Counted from the stretch's first letter, positions 1 through 9,689 are shown. The stretch is 64,000 nt of DNA from an uncultured Bacteroidota bacterium (GCA_902515395.1 CABXUL010000001.1:1-64000); one strand, 5' to 3'. Translations and numbers: made by a program. Notes: generated from the letters alone by a model not told the origin.

Positions 1-1071
1 ACACATGGTTTACCTGTTGAGCTTGGGGTAGAAAAAGAGCTTGGTATTACCAAAGATTCAATTGGTAAGACTATTACTGTCGAAGAATACAATAAGGCAT
101 GTCGAAAAGCAGTAATGAAATACACTGCCCTTTGGAATCAACTAACTGAAAAAATGGGTTATTGGGTGGATATGGAAAACCCTTATTTAACTTACAAATC
201 AAAATACATTGAAAGCGTCTGGTGGATTATGCAACAAATCTACAAAAAAGGCCTTTTGTATAAAGGCTTCACGATTCAACCATATTCCCCAAAAGCAGGA
301 ACTGGTCTTAGTTCTCACGAATTAAATCAGCCAGGAACCTATAAGGATGTTAGCGACACCACAATTACTGCACAGTTTAAAACTCTTAAGGAATCCCTTC
401 CAAAGGAATTAAAAAATGACGTACCACTATACATATTAGCATGGACTACAACCCCTTGGACATTACCCTCAAATACAGCGTTGACGGTAGGTCCTAAAAT
501 TGATTATGTCATCATTCAAACCTACAACCAATATACTTTTAAACCTATTCGGGTAGTTTTAGCCAATGCTTTAGTAAACAAACAGTTCGGTGGAAAGTAT
601 TTTTCAGTAGATAATCTTGACGAATTAAAAGCCTATAATAGCGAAAGCAAGAATATTCCATATTTCGTCGAAAAAACTATCATTGGTAAAAGTTTAGAGG
701 GTATTCGCTATGAGAAAATTTGGCACGAGACTCCAGAACCATTAGATCATCCTGAAAATGCCTATCGTATTATTATTGGTGATTTTGTTACAATAGAAGA
801 TGGTACAGGTATTGTTCACACTGCTCCAACTTTTGGTGCTGAAGACGCAAAAGTTGCAAAAGAAGCTTCTCCAGAAGTTCCTCCACTACTTATGTACGAT
901 AAAAATAAGAATAAAGTTCCATTAGTCGATTTACAAGGTAAGTTCAGATCTAAATTGGGTCAACTATCCGGTCAATATGTCAAAAACGAATATTACCCGG
1001 AGGGAAATGCCCCAGAAAAATCTGTAGATGTTCAGATTGCAATACAATGCTTTGATAACCAAATAAATTAA
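1..1071 (+). CDS. ileS: Isoleucyl-tRNA synthetase, internal fragment (both ends missing)
   Basis: Class I aminoacyl-tRNA synthetase that charges tRNA-Ile in the cytoplasm. The frame is open from the first base and begins with THGLPVELGVEKELG, the region just after the HIGH signature, so the true start lies upstream of the window. The CP1 editing domain follows, including the motifs TTPWTLPSNTAL and GTGIVHTAPTFGAED. Recognisable synthetase sequence stops after APEKSVDVQIAI at about 1044. The last residues before the stop at 1071 do not look like the family. The KMSKS loop and the anticodon-binding domain are therefore absent. The gene meets a truncated minus-strand gene tail to tail. IleRS is essential, so this is either a non-functional remnant or an assembly or amplification artefact. 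Family identity is certain; the cause of truncation is not. Confidence 0.93.
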   Translation, partial: THGLPVELGVEKELGITKDSIGKTITVEEYNKACRKAVMKYTALWNQLTEKMGYWVDMENPYLTYKSKYIESVWWIMQQIYKKGLLYKGFTIQPYSPKAGTGLSSHELNQPGTYKDVSDTTITAQFKTLKESLPKELKNDVPLYILAWTTTPWTLPSNTALTVGPKIDYVIIQTYNQYTFKPIRVVLANALVNKQFGGKYFSVDNLDELKAYNSESKNIPYFVEKTIIGKSLEGIRYEKIWHETPEPLDHPENAYRIIIGDFVTIEDGTGIVHTAPTFGAEDAKVAKEASPEVPPLLMYDKNKNKVPLVDLQGKFRSKLGQLSGQYVKNEYYPEGNAPEKSVDVQIAIQCFDNQIN

Positions 1072-1288
1072 AATTGATTGTAGAATTTGACGAAAAATCT
1101 TTCAAATTCACTTTTCCAAAATTATCTGTTATGGTATTTGTGCCACTTTCCTCGTTAAATACCAATACTCCTTCCAATGGTTCACCAGTATTGCTGTCTT
1201 CTACCCATATTTCTTGTGATTGAAGACCAAAAGAAATTAAGGCTAAGACTATAAAGGCTATAAAATTATAATTAATGGAAAATCTCAT
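980..1288 (-). CDS. TonB receptor/carboxypeptidase-regulatory-like protein, N-terminal fragment
   Basis: N-terminal piece of an exported protein. It has a signal peptide (MRFSINYNFIAFIVLALISFGLQSQ) followed by a carboxypeptidase-regulatory-like beta-sandwich (IWVEDSNTGEPLEGVLVF, later FNLFGYQSIVLQS). This domain opens many Bacteroidota TonB-dependent receptors and related outer-membrane proteins. After about residue 85 (near base 1034) the frame runs antisense through ileS, so the rest of the protein is missing. The start overlaps the end of recO by 17 bases, which suggests recO and this gene were one transcript. The full gene was probably a TonB-dependent receptor, but other proteins carry the same domain, so the final identity is open. 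Confidence 0.7.
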   Translation of the reverse strand: MRFSINYNFIAFIVLALISFGLQSQEIWVEDSNTGEPLEGVLVFNEESGTNTITDNFGKVNLKDFSSNSTINFNLFGYQSIVLQSEHLQIFLGHFPPGNIRF

Positions 1289-2000
1289 GGAGTACAGCTA
1301 TGGATTTTATTTTCCCAAATCTTGGTAAATGTATATTAAAATAATCGATTAAAAAGTCTAAAACTTTAATTCTAAGTGTGTTTGAAATTTTTATTTGGAC
1401 TATATCATCAAAATCAACACCTAATAATTCTTTAAATACTCTGACTGTTTCACCTCCTACAGCATATTTCGAATTTGAATTTTCACAAAAGCATCCACTC
1501 TCTATATCGAAAAATTCTTTTTCTTGACACATAAGATTAGGGTAAAACCCTAGTTGATCACTAAGTAATGTTAAGAATTTAAGATGAAAAACGGGTGAAA
1601 ATTGATCTTTTTCAAGCCTCATAATACTATTTTCTAAAAAACTGTATAGTGCGATATTAGGATTGCCTTCCTCATAAATTACTCTAGAAATAACCTCTGA
1701 AATAAAAAGTGCAATTGCATTTTTTTTAATTTTTAGAGGAATTTCTTTAAAATGTACTTTTAAACTTCCTTCACGAATAAAATTGAGTTTTTGGTTGCTC
1801 TGATTTTTGATTTGGGTTGAAATATTAATCAAATTTAACGGCTGAAAAAGAGATTTTTTAAGCCCCCCTTTTTTAGGGGTTAAAATTCCCTTTAACATAA
1901 ATGACTTTAAACCTAATTCCTTACAATAGCAGCGAGTGATTAAACTTGAGTCACCATATTTGACAGTACTGATAACAATAGCATTTGTTTTAACCAGCAT
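1272..2000 (-). CDS. recO: DNA repair protein RecO
   Basis: RecO anneals single strands and, with RecR, helps load RecA in the RecF recombination-repair pathway. The 242-residue length is normal. The N-terminus (MLVKTNAIVISTVKYGDSSLITRCYC) fits the OB-fold, with GLKSFMLKGILTPKKGG following. A cysteine cluster, LMCQEKEFFDIESGCFC, sits at about residues 157-173, where many RecO proteins hold zinc. The gene lies 14 bases after gdhA and overlaps the next gene, consistent with co-transcription on the minus strand. Confidence 0.92.
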   Translation of the reverse strand: MLVKTNAIVISTVKYGDSSLITRCYCKELGLKSFMLKGILTPKKGGLKKSLFQPLNLINISTQIKNQSNQKLNFIREGSLKVHFKEIPLKIKKNAIALFISEVISRVIYEEGNPNIALYSFLENSIMRLEKDQFSPVFHLKFLTLLSDQLGFYPNLMCQEKEFFDIESGCFCENSNSKYAVGGETVRVFKELLGVDFDDIVQIKISNTLRIKVLDFLIDYFNIHLPRFGKIKSIAVLHEIFH

Positions 2001-2014
2001 AGCAAAAAGTTATT

Positions 2015-3355
2015 TTAGACCACTCCCTGAGCGAGCATTGCGTCTGCCACTTTAACAAATCCAGCAATATTTGCCCCTTTTACATAATTAACGTAGTTTT
2101 TTTCTTTTCCGTAATCAAGGCAGGATTGGTGAATATCACCCATAATAGATTTTAATTTATCGTCCACCTCTTCCCTTGTCCAATTGTAGCGAAGAGAGTT
2201 TTGTGCCATTTCTAATCCCGATACCGCAACACCACCTGCATTAGAGGCTTTTCCTGGCGCATAAAGAATTTTATGCATAGTGAATTTATTAATAGCTTTG
2301 GGAGAGGAGGGCATATTTGCTCCTTCCCCCACACATCTACAATTATTTTTTATTAGTAAATCAGCATCTTTTTCTTCTAATTCATTCTGGGTAGCACAGG
2401 GAATTGCTATGTCACATGGGATCTCCCAGGGTTTGCTATTCTCGAAAAATTTAGCTTTGGGATACTTTTTTAAATAAATATTTACTCGAGCTCTTCGCTT
2501 ATTTTTCAATTCCATTATATGAGATAATTTTTCCTCGTCTATTCCACCTTTATCGTAAATATAACCCGAAGAATCAGAAAGGGTCAAGACTGTTCCACCT
2601 AGCTGAATAACTTTTTCAGCAGCGTATTGTGCTACATTTCCTGATCCAGAAATAACTACTTTTTTTCCTTTGAATCCTTCTCCTTGATGTTCCAGCATTT
2701 TTTGGATGAAATACACCACCCCATATCCAGTTGCCTCTGGTCTAATTAATGAACCTCCCCAGCTAATCCCTTTACCAGTAAGAACTCCAGTAAATTCATT
2801 TTTCAGCCGTTTATACTGACCAAAAAGGTATCCAATTTCTCTACTTCCAACTCCTATATCACCTGCTGGAATATCTCGATTAGGTCCAATATGTCTAAAG
2901 AGTTCTGTCATAAAACTTTGACAAAAACGCATCACCTCAGTATCTGTTTTTCCTTTAGGGTTAAAATCAGAACCACCTTTACCCCCTCCCATGGGTAGGG
3001 TTGTCAGACTATTTTTAAAAATTTGTTCAAAGGCTAAAAACTTTAATATACTTAGATTTACACTAGGATGAAATCGTAAACCCCCTTTGTACGGTCCAAT
3101 CGCAGAATTCATCTCAATCCGATAGCCCCTGTTTACTTCAATTTCTTCTTTGTCATTAATCCAAGCCACTCTAAAAGAAACTACGCGTTCTGGTTCTACC
3201 ATTCTTAGAAGAATATTTTGTCCATAATAAATATCTTTTTTTACTATATATGGTATAACAGTTTCAGCGACTTCTGTAACTGCCTGCATAAACTCAGGTT
3301 CATTTTGATTCCGTTGATTAACTTCGGCTAAAAATTGTTTGATTATTTTATCCAT
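2015..3355 (-). CDS. gdhA: Glutamate dehydrogenase, NADP-type
   Basis: Interconverts 2-oxoglutarate plus ammonium and glutamate, the entry point for nitrogen assimilation. The 446-residue length is typical of the hexameric bacterial enzyme. Visible signatures are the substrate-binding region around residues 80-130 (NSAIGPYKGGLRFHPSVN, then PMGGGKGGSDFNPKG with the catalytic lysine region), RDIPAGDIGVG, and the nucleotide-binding GSGNVAQYAAEK at about residue 237. NADP preference is inferred from overall similarity to the small biosynthetic class, not from specificity residues. No frameshift or odd feature is seen. Confidence 0.95.
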   Translation of the reverse strand: MDKIIKQFLAEVNQRNQNEPEFMQAVTEVAETVIPYIVKKDIYYGQNILLRMVEPERVVSFRVAWINDKEEIEVNRGYRIEMNSAIGPYKGGLRFHPSVNLSILKFLAFEQIFKNSLTTLPMGGGKGGSDFNPKGKTDTEVMRFCQSFMTELFRHIGPNRDIPAGDIGVGSREIGYLFGQYKRLKNEFTGVLTGKGISWGGSLIRPEATGYGVVYFIQKMLEHQGEGFKGKKVVISGSGNVAQYAAEKVIQLGGTVLTLSDSSGYIYDKGGIDEEKLSHIMELKNKRRARVNIYLKKYPKAKFFENSKPWEIPCDIAIPCATQNELEEKDADLLIKNNCRCVGEGANMPSSPKAINKFTMHKILYAPGKASNAGGVAVSGLEMAQNSLRYNWTREEVDDKLKSIMGDIHQSCLDYGKEKNYVNYVKGANIAGFVKVADAMLAQGVV

Positions 3356-3412
3356 AGGATTAATATTTACTTAATAAAGTTAGGTCTTTCTTGGGAGAAA
3401 AAACTCAATTTT

Positions 3413-4771
3413 TTAGCCAAAAAGATGAGAAACTAAGTCCTGAATCTTTGAAATAGGGATAACTTTTATCGGAAGATTTTGAGTATCAATTTTAGAAAAT
3501 TTTGAGATGAAGACACTTTCATAGCCTAATTTGGCAGCTTCTTGAATTCTATGTTCTACTTTGGGGACTGGTCTAATCTCACCCGATAAACCGATTTCAG
3601 CAGCAAAACAATATTTTTCGGAGACTTCAATATCGTGATAACTTGATAAAATTGAAACTATTACGGCTAAATCTATAGCAGGATCATCTATTGAAATTCC
3701 ACCCGTTATATTAATAAAAACATCTTTTGAACCTAGAGTAAAACCTGCTCTTTTTTCCAAGACAGCCAAGAGCATATTTAGTCTTTTAGTGTTGTAACCT
3801 GTGCTGGTTCTTTGAGGAGTTCCATATACAGCTGAACTAACTAATGCCTGAATTTCAATCATTAAAGGTCGAACCCCTTCAATAGTAGCAGCAATAGCGT
3901 GACCGCTTAGTTTTTCATCTTTTTCAGAGATCAATAATTCACTTGGATTATTGACTGTGCTTAGACCTTGGGATTGCATTTCATAGATTCCAATTTCTGA
4001 AGTAGCTCCGTAACGATTTTTTTTTGTTCTCAAGATTCGGTAAATGTGATTTCTATCTCCTTCAAAATGAAGAACTACATCAACCATATGTTCCAAAATT
4101 TTAGGTCCTGCGATTTGACCATCTTTGGTAATGTGTCCAATTAAAAAAACAGGAACATTGGACTCTTTGGCAAAAAGTATAAACTCTGCAGTACATTCTT
4201 TGATTTGCGAGATACTTCCAGGGCTATTTTCGATACGATCTGTATTGAGGGTTTGAACAGAATCAATAATGACCAAATCAGGATTTAAAGTCTCTATTTG
4301 TGAGAATATATTTTGAGTTTTTGTTTCACTTAGTATATAGCAATCATTGGATGATTCATTGATACGATTAGATCGGATTTTAATTTGCCTTTGACTCTCC
4401 TCCCCGGAAACATATAACACCTTTAAATTTATTCGCATTGCAATCTGAAGTAGAAGTGTAGACTTTCCTATTCCTGGTTCTCCTCCAAGAAGCATTAAAG
4501 CACCTGGAATTATTCCTCCACCTAATACCCTATCTAGTTCTTTATCCCCGGTTTTGATTCGCGATTCTTGTTTAAAATCGATTTGATCAATTTTGAGTGG
4601 TTTGATCACTTTGTTAATTTTTTGGAACGATTTCCAAACTTTTTTTGTGGATTTTTCAATCACCTCTTCAGACAATCTATTCCATTCTTTACATGAATTA
4701 CACTGACCCTGCCACTTCGAATGCTGGGTCCCGCAATTTTGGCAAAAAAAAGAAGTTTTTACTTTATTCAT
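3413..4771 (-). CDS. radA: DNA repair protein RadA (Sms)
   Basis: RecA-related ATPase that processes recombination intermediates and drives branch migration. The order of parts is textbook: a C4 zinc finger at residues 10-27 (CQNC...CNSC), Walker A GGEPGIGKST at 96-105, the RadA-specific KNRYGATSE motif, and a C-terminal Lon-like domain (GGISIDDPAIDLAV, FAAEIGLSGEIRPV). The length of 452 residues is normal. It is the last gene of an apparent minus-strand operon panC-panD-membrane protein-radA and starts 17 bases after its upstream neighbour. Confidence 0.96.
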   Translation of the reverse strand: MNKVKTSFFCQNCGTQHSKWQGQCNSCKEWNRLSEEVIEKSTKKVWKSFQKINKVIKPLKIDQIDFKQESRIKTGDKELDRVLGGGIIPGALMLLGGEPGIGKSTLLLQIAMRINLKVLYVSGEESQRQIKIRSNRINESSNDCYILSETKTQNIFSQIETLNPDLVIIDSVQTLNTDRIENSPGSISQIKECTAEFILFAKESNVPVFLIGHITKDGQIAGPKILEHMVDVVLHFEGDRNHIYRILRTKKNRYGATSEIGIYEMQSQGLSTVNNPSELLISEKDEKLSGHAIAATIEGVRPLMIEIQALVSSAVYGTPQRTSTGYNTKRLNMLLAVLEKRAGFTLGSKDVFINITGGISIDDPAIDLAVIVSILSSYHDIEVSEKYCFAAEIGLSGEIRPVPKVEHRIQEAAKLGYESVFISKFSKIDTQNLPIKVIPISKIQDLVSHLFG

Positions 4772-4788
4772 TAACAGCTAAAAAAGTA

Positions 4789-5739
4789 TTAATGTTGGCG
4801 ATTAATCAAAGGTAATGCAAAAAAAGCGATGGCACCAAAAGCAAGTATCATCAATGTCTGGCAACTCCAGACAATCCATCCAAAAGCCAAACTAGAATCT
4901 TTACTTATGCCAAATGAAATTAAAACTAATGAAACAGTGTACGGGTAAATACCAATGCCTCCATTTGTTATAGAGATCGACAAACCACCTATTACGAATG
5001 CTGGAATTAAAGCATTCAACCCTAAATTGGCTGTTTCAGGAATAGAGTATTTGATCACTCCAAACATTAGTATATACATTAACCAAATAAATAGGGTATG
5101 AAAGATGAAGGCTCCCTTTTTTTTAATTTTCTTTATTGAGAGAAACCCCTGCCAGATTTCAGTAAGGAATAATTTAATTTTTTTTGCAAAAGGTTGTTTG
5201 GAATAAATTAAAAATCTTAAACCAAAACTTAAAATAATTAGAATCACTAAAAAATATTTTAGATTAGAAAGTTTAAAATCTAAAACATCCATGATCAGTT
5301 CAAATTGTAATAATAATGCTATACAAACAAATATGAATAGTAAAATAAGGTCAATTACCCTCTCTGCAATTATGGTCCCAAAACCTTTTTGAAATGGAAT
5401 ATTATCATAGCGATCCATGGCAGTTGCTCTAAGTACTTCTCCTGACCGAGGAATACCCAGGTTAGATAAATATCCTATTAAAACCGCAATAATAGAATTA
5501 GCTAATCTTGGCTTATAACCCAATGGGTCCAAAAGATATGACCATCGAATAGCTCTTGAAACATGACTAAGTAAACCAAAAATGGAAGAAATAATTATAA
5601 AATGATAGTCTGCATTTCTTATGTATTTGATTACGTTTTTACGGTCATCAACAGAGGTGTTTTGATAGCTTAAATAGATAAAGAATAAGCCGATTAAAAG
5701 TGGGATTAAATTCTTTGAAAGCTGGATTACCTTATTCAA
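4789..5739 (-). CDS. Flippase-like integral membrane protein (UPF0104/LPG-synthase TM family)
   Basis: A 316-residue inner-membrane protein with roughly eight hydrophobic segments. It matches the membrane domain shared by YbhN-type proteins and lysylphosphatidylglycerol synthase (flippase) enzymes, with features such as HVSRAIRWSYLLDPLGY, GYLSNLGIPRSGEVLRATAM and the late NGGIGIYPY. The soluble aminoacyl-transfer domain of MprF is absent, so it is not a full LPG synthase. It probably handles a lipid or glycolipid, with unknown substrate. It starts only 4 bases after panD, but a functional link to pantothenate synthesis is not evident. Confidence 0.8.
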   Translation of the reverse strand: MNKVIQLSKNLIPLLIGLFFIYLSYQNTSVDDRKNVIKYIRNADYHFIIISSIFGLLSHVSRAIRWSYLLDPLGYKPRLANSIIAVLIGYLSNLGIPRSGEVLRATAMDRYDNIPFQKGFGTIIAERVIDLILLFIFVCIALLLQFELIMDVLDFKLSNLKYFLVILIILSFGLRFLIYSKQPFAKKIKLFLTEIWQGFLSIKKIKKKGAFIFHTLFIWLMYILMFGVIKYSIPETANLGLNALIPAFVIGGLSISITNGGIGIYPYTVSLVLISFGISKDSSLAFGWIVWSCQTLMILAFGAIAFFALPLINRQH

Positions 5740-5743
5740 TGTA

Positions 5744-6094
5744 CTATGTTAACCGATTGGTTTCTTCATCAGGAAAAATAATTGATGGCACGAATGATTT
5801 AGCCTCTTCTAAATCCATTTGTGCATAGCTAATTATTATTACAACGTCTCCTTTTTGAACTTTTCGAGCTGCTGGGCCATTAAGGGTAACTTCACCACTT
5901 GATTTTTTCCCTTCAATCACATATGTTTCTAATCGTTCCCCATTATTAACATTGACAACTTGAACTTTTTCGCCAACGATTAGATTGGCCGCTTCAATCA
6001 AGTCACGATCAATAGTAATACTACCAACATAATTTAAATCTGCATCAGTGACTTTTACCCGGTGAATTTTTGACTTTATTATTTCTATTAACAC
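5744..6094 (-). CDS. panD: Aspartate 1-decarboxylase
   Basis: Decarboxylates aspartate to beta-alanine, which PanC joins to pantoate for coenzyme A synthesis. The enzyme is made as a proenzyme that self-cleaves. The Gly24-Ser25 cleavage site is visible in NYVGSITID, where Ser25 becomes the pyruvoyl cofactor. The GPAARK segment of the active site follows at about residues 73-78. The length of 116 residues is normal. It lies 17 bases downstream of panC on the same strand, so the two pathway partners are co-transcribed. Confidence 0.97.
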   Translation of the reverse strand: MLIEIIKSKIHRVKVTDADLNYVGSITIDRDLIEAANLIVGEKVQVVNVNNGERLETYVIEGKKSSGEVTLNGPAARKVQKGDVVIIISYAQMDLEEAKSFVPSIIFPDEETNRLT

Positions 6095-6111
6095 GTCACA
6101 AATGTAATGAT

Positions 6112-6951
6112 TTAAGACATATTGATATTGTCTATTAATCTAATTTTTCCTAGAGAGGCAGCGATAAAGCCTCGTCCATATTTTATTTTTTCGTTAGGGT
6201 TAAACTCTACAAGAGTAAAAGGATCTGTTGCAGTAAAATATTCTAATCTAATAAGTGAAAGATTTTTAAAAAAATTTCTAACCTCTATTTTAACTTTCTT
6301 ATATTTTTCTGTACTTGCAAGTTTTTTGGCAAGTTTCAATCCTTCATAAACTTTTGGAGCAATTCTTCTTTCCTCAGAATTCAATAAAATATTACGCGAA
6401 CTCATCGCAAGTCCGTCTGTGGTTCTTACTATTGGGCAACCAATAATCTTGGTTGAAATGTTTAGAGATTTACTTAGGTGATTAACAATAAGTAATTGTT
6501 GGTAGTCTTTTTCTCCAAAATATGCTTTAGAGGGTAAAAATGTTTTAAAAAAGTACTCTAAAACAGTAGCCACCCCTTGAAAGTGCCCTTTTCTTATTTT
6601 TCCCTCCATAACTCTATCTAGGTTTCCAAGATCGTATTGTTTAGAGATAATTTTATCTCCATAAATATCATTTTCATTCGGAATAAAGACTGAGATATTT
6701 TTACCAAATTGAGAAATTTTATAAATATCTTCCTCTAATTTATTGGGATAATTTTTTAAATCTATATTATTGTCAAATTGAGTAGGATTGACAAAAATAG
6801 TAACTAGTACTTTGTCATTTTCAATTAATGCTTTTTCAATTAATGAAAGGTGCCCTTCATGAAGTGCTCCCATAGTTGGAACCATACCAATTGAATAGGA
6901 TTTCCCAGAAAAATGCCTTAAGAATTGTTGGGGGGAATTAAAGACTTCCAT
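6112..6951 (-). CDS. panC: Pantothenate synthetase
   Basis: ATP-dependent ligase that condenses pantoate with beta-alanine. The nucleotide-binding signature [15 protein letters not shown] occupies residues 23-37, with HEGH as the HIGH-like element. [15 protein letters not shown] and MSSRN, all family landmarks, follow. The length of 279 residues is standard. It opens the panC-panD-membrane protein-radA operon and is divergent from the starch-synthase-like gene, with a 100-base shared promoter region between them. Confidence 0.97.
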   Translation of the reverse strand: MEVFNSPQQFLRHFSGKSYSIGMVPTMGALHEGHLSLIEKALIENDKVLVTIFVNPTQFDNNIDLKNYPNKLEEDIYKISQFGKNISVFIPNENDIYGDKIISKQYDLGNLDRVMEGKIRKGHFQGVATVLEYFFKTFLPSKAYFGEKDYQQLLIVNHLSKSLNISTKIIGCPIVRTTDGLAMSSRNILLNSEERRIAPKVYEGLKLAKKLASTEKYKKVKIEVRNFFKNLSLIRLEYFTATDPFTLVEFNPNEKIKYGRGFIAASLGKIRLIDNINMS

Positions 6952-7051
6952 TAAAAAATATTTAAACCTTGTAAATATAGAGATTTCAGCTTATTACATT
7001 AAATTTTTGTAATTTCGCAAAACTTTTAGGCTTAGGATTAATAGATATTTT

Positions 7052-7855
7052 ATGAAAGACAAAAAAGTGCTGAATATTTCTTCTGAGGTGGTTCCTTACC
7101 TTCCACAATCTAATCAAGCTATAAATTCTTTCAAAATCCCAAAAAATATTAATGATCACGGTGGTCAGACCAGAATTTTTATGCCACGCTACGGTATGAT
7201 AAATGAAAGACGTCACCAACTTCATGAGGTAATTCGATTATCTGGCATGAATCTAGTAATCAATGATGTTGACATGCCTTTAATAATAAAAGTAGCTTCA
7301 ATTCCAAAGGAAAGAATGCAAGTCTACTTTATTGATAACGATGAATATTTCAAGAGGCGCGCCTCTTTAAGAGATGATAATCAAAAACTTTTTTCTGATA
7401 ATGATGAACGAATGATTTTCTTTACAAAAGGAGTCATAGAAACTGTCAAAAAACTCAATTGGTCACCTGATATCATTCATTTACATGGCTGGTTTACTTG
7501 TTTATTCCCGCTATATTTAAAAACGTATTATAAAGACGAACCAATTTTTTCAAATAGTAAAATTGTTACTTCTGTTTACGCAAAAGACTTTGACAAAGTA
7601 GTCTCTACGAATTTACACGACAAGGTTGCATTTGATAATATTCCATTAGAATTAATAAGTCATTTAAAAAATGCAAGCTTCGAGAATTTAATTAAGATGA
7701 GTATTGAGTATTCAGATGGATATGCTATCGCTGACAGTGAGACCCCAAAATCTATACAAGATCAACTATTAGATTATTCTATTCCTGGGTTGAGTTTTGA
7801 AGATTCTCAAAAGGAAGATGCATTTGTTAATTTTTATTCTACCAACATAATTTAA
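7052..7855 (+). CDS. Stand-alone starch/glycogen synthase N-terminal domain protein
   Basis: The protein resembles only the first Rossmann domain of GT5 glycogen synthases: KVLNISSEVVPYLPQSN at the start, HGGQTRIFMPRYGMINERRHQL, and DIIHLHGWFTCLFPLYLK. At 267 residues it is about half the usual length, and the nucleotide-sugar-binding C-terminal domain is missing without any frameshift. Even the KTGGL-type glucan/ADP loop near the start is replaced by QSNQAI. It is therefore probably not an active glycogen synthase. As I recall, this short form recurs in Flavobacteriia beside panC and a DUF4270 gene, as here, where the next gene starts 9 bases later. Function is unknown. Confidence 0.75.
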   Translation: MKDKKVLNISSEVVPYLPQSNQAINSFKIPKNINDHGGQTRIFMPRYGMINERRHQLHEVIRLSGMNLVINDVDMPLIIKVASIPKERMQVYFIDNDEYFKRRASLRDDNQKLFSDNDERMIFFTKGVIETVKKLNWSPDIIHLHGWFTCLFPLYLKTYYKDEPIFSNSKIVTSVYAKDFDKVVSTNLHDKVAFDNIPLELISHLKNASFENLIKMSIEYSDGYAIADSETPKSIQDQLLDYSIPGLSFEDSQKEDAFVNFYSTNII

Positions 7856-7864
7856 AAATAAACA

Positions 7865-9689
7865 ATGAATGTTCTAAGCCTAATCAAACCAATTTTGGCT
7901 ACTTCAGTCATTATAATCTGCTTTTTTTTATCCTGTGATAAAGATTATCATTCCGTTGGAGTTGATTTATTTACTAAAACATCGCTTAAAACGAGCTCTT
8001 TTAGAGCTCCTGTTTATGCCTATCAAAAGAAGCTTAATTATTTTCAAACGGATGGATTACCACTTGGTCAGCTAGGGAAAATTCAAATTACTGGTTTTGG
8101 TGTTTCCAAAGCAAGTATAACTTCTCAACTTAGGTATTCTGGGGTACCTGTTTTTGGAAACTATACTCAGGAAGCAGAAGATGACAATGATAATCCTGCT
8201 GTAATTGACGAAAATGAAAAAGTTACTGCTGTTTATTTAGATATACCATTCTTCAATAACATAGATGACGCTGATCAAGATGGAGTTATTGATATATTTG
8301 ATGCCGATGCAAAAGATCCTGAAAGTGACACTGACGGAGATGGATTGTCAGATATTGAAGAGAGGCGATTAAACTTAAACCCATTAAGTGATGATAGTGA
8401 CAATGATGGTATTTTAGATTTGATTGATACCGATAGTTCCAGTTATGATTACGAAAATAAAATTTATGAAATAGATTCAATTTTTGGCAACAGAGCTGCA
8501 ACTTTTAATATGAAAGTTTATGAGCTTACCCATTTTCTGTCTCCTTTAGACCCTTTGCAGAATTTTGAGAGAAATAAACAATATTATTCTAATACTGATT
8601 TTTTTGAACAGGGGTTTGTAGGGGCAAAGCTGTGCGATACTCGTTACAACCTAAATTTTGATGAGTTAAGATTTAACTATAAAGAAGATGATCCTGAAAC
8701 TGAAGATGTAGATGAGAGGAATAAAGTTCAAACGCGACTATCACCTAGAATTAGAGTCCCGCTTGATATAGATTTTTTTCAAACTAAAATTATAGATAAT
8801 GAAGGGGGGGGATCCCTTATCAAATTATGAAAACTTTACTCGTTTTTTTAAAGGGATCGTCATTAGAGCTGATAATTTTTCAGACGATTTATATATGCTT
8901 CTCGATATAAACAATGCTAATATTAAGATTGAATATGATTATAACTTTAATAATTTGAATGGCACTTTAGATAATACATCCGATGATGTGATTGAAATAA
9001 ATTCAAAAGTTTTTTCCCTAAGTTTTAACGGTATTAGATTCAACACATTAAATCATCTCGATTTAAGTGGTGAAATTGAAAAAGAAGTGCAATTAGGGCA
9101 GAACAATATTCCTTCTAAAAAATCTTATCTAAATGGGAATGGATATTTTTCAACAATCAAATTATTTGACAAGCAGGATTCACAGAATGAGTTGCTTAAT
9201 GATTTACGAAAAAATAGATGGCTTGTAAGTGAGGCTAACCTATTTTTATACGTTGATCAAGATCATTACGTTTCATCTGAAGATTTAATCGAAAGACTTT
9301 ATTTATTCAATTATTCAAATGGTTTACCTGTAATTGATTTTACCCTTGACAATTCAGTTAATAATAATCTAAAAAATAGAGATAAATTCATATTTGGTGG
9401 TTTCTTAGAGTATGATGATCTTGACAGACCCTACCGTTATAAGTTTAGAATTACAAACCATGTTAATAGGCTTATAAGAAAAGATTCTACCAATTATACT
9501 ATAGCTATTTCACCCGCAAACGGGATAAATTCAATCGCTTATAAAAGAGCTCAAACATCTGGCCAAGAGTTTATCAATTATCCTTCCATATCTATTTTAA
9601 GCCCTCTAGGAGTTGTTCTACATGGCTCTGGTGGGGATGAAATAGATTCATCAAAAATCGAATTAGAGATTTTTTATACTGAGTATTAA
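7865..9689 (+). pseudogene. DUF4270 lipoprotein, split by a one-base frameshift
   Basis: Two overlapping frames (7865-8830 and 8799-9689) together form one protein of about 607 residues of the DUF4270 type, a surface-associated Bacteroidota family of unknown role. The first frame has a lipoprotein signal (ATSVIIICFFLSC, Cys24). Residues 135-195 hold acidic repeats of the form DxDxDGxxD, resembling calcium-binding thrombospondin-type-3 repeats. The break is in a run of eight G at 8804-8811; removing one G joins ...DNEGG to DPLSNYENF without loss. Both halves keep normal coding character, so a sequencing error, a very recent mutation or slippage-based switching are all possible. Its stop codon lies inside a perfect palindrome. 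Confidence 0.75.
8804..8811 (+). repeat. Run of eight G causing the DUF4270 frameshift
   Basis: Eight consecutive G bases, very unusual in this AT-rich window. Seven would keep the DUF4270 frame open from 7865 to 9689. Confidence 0.85.
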
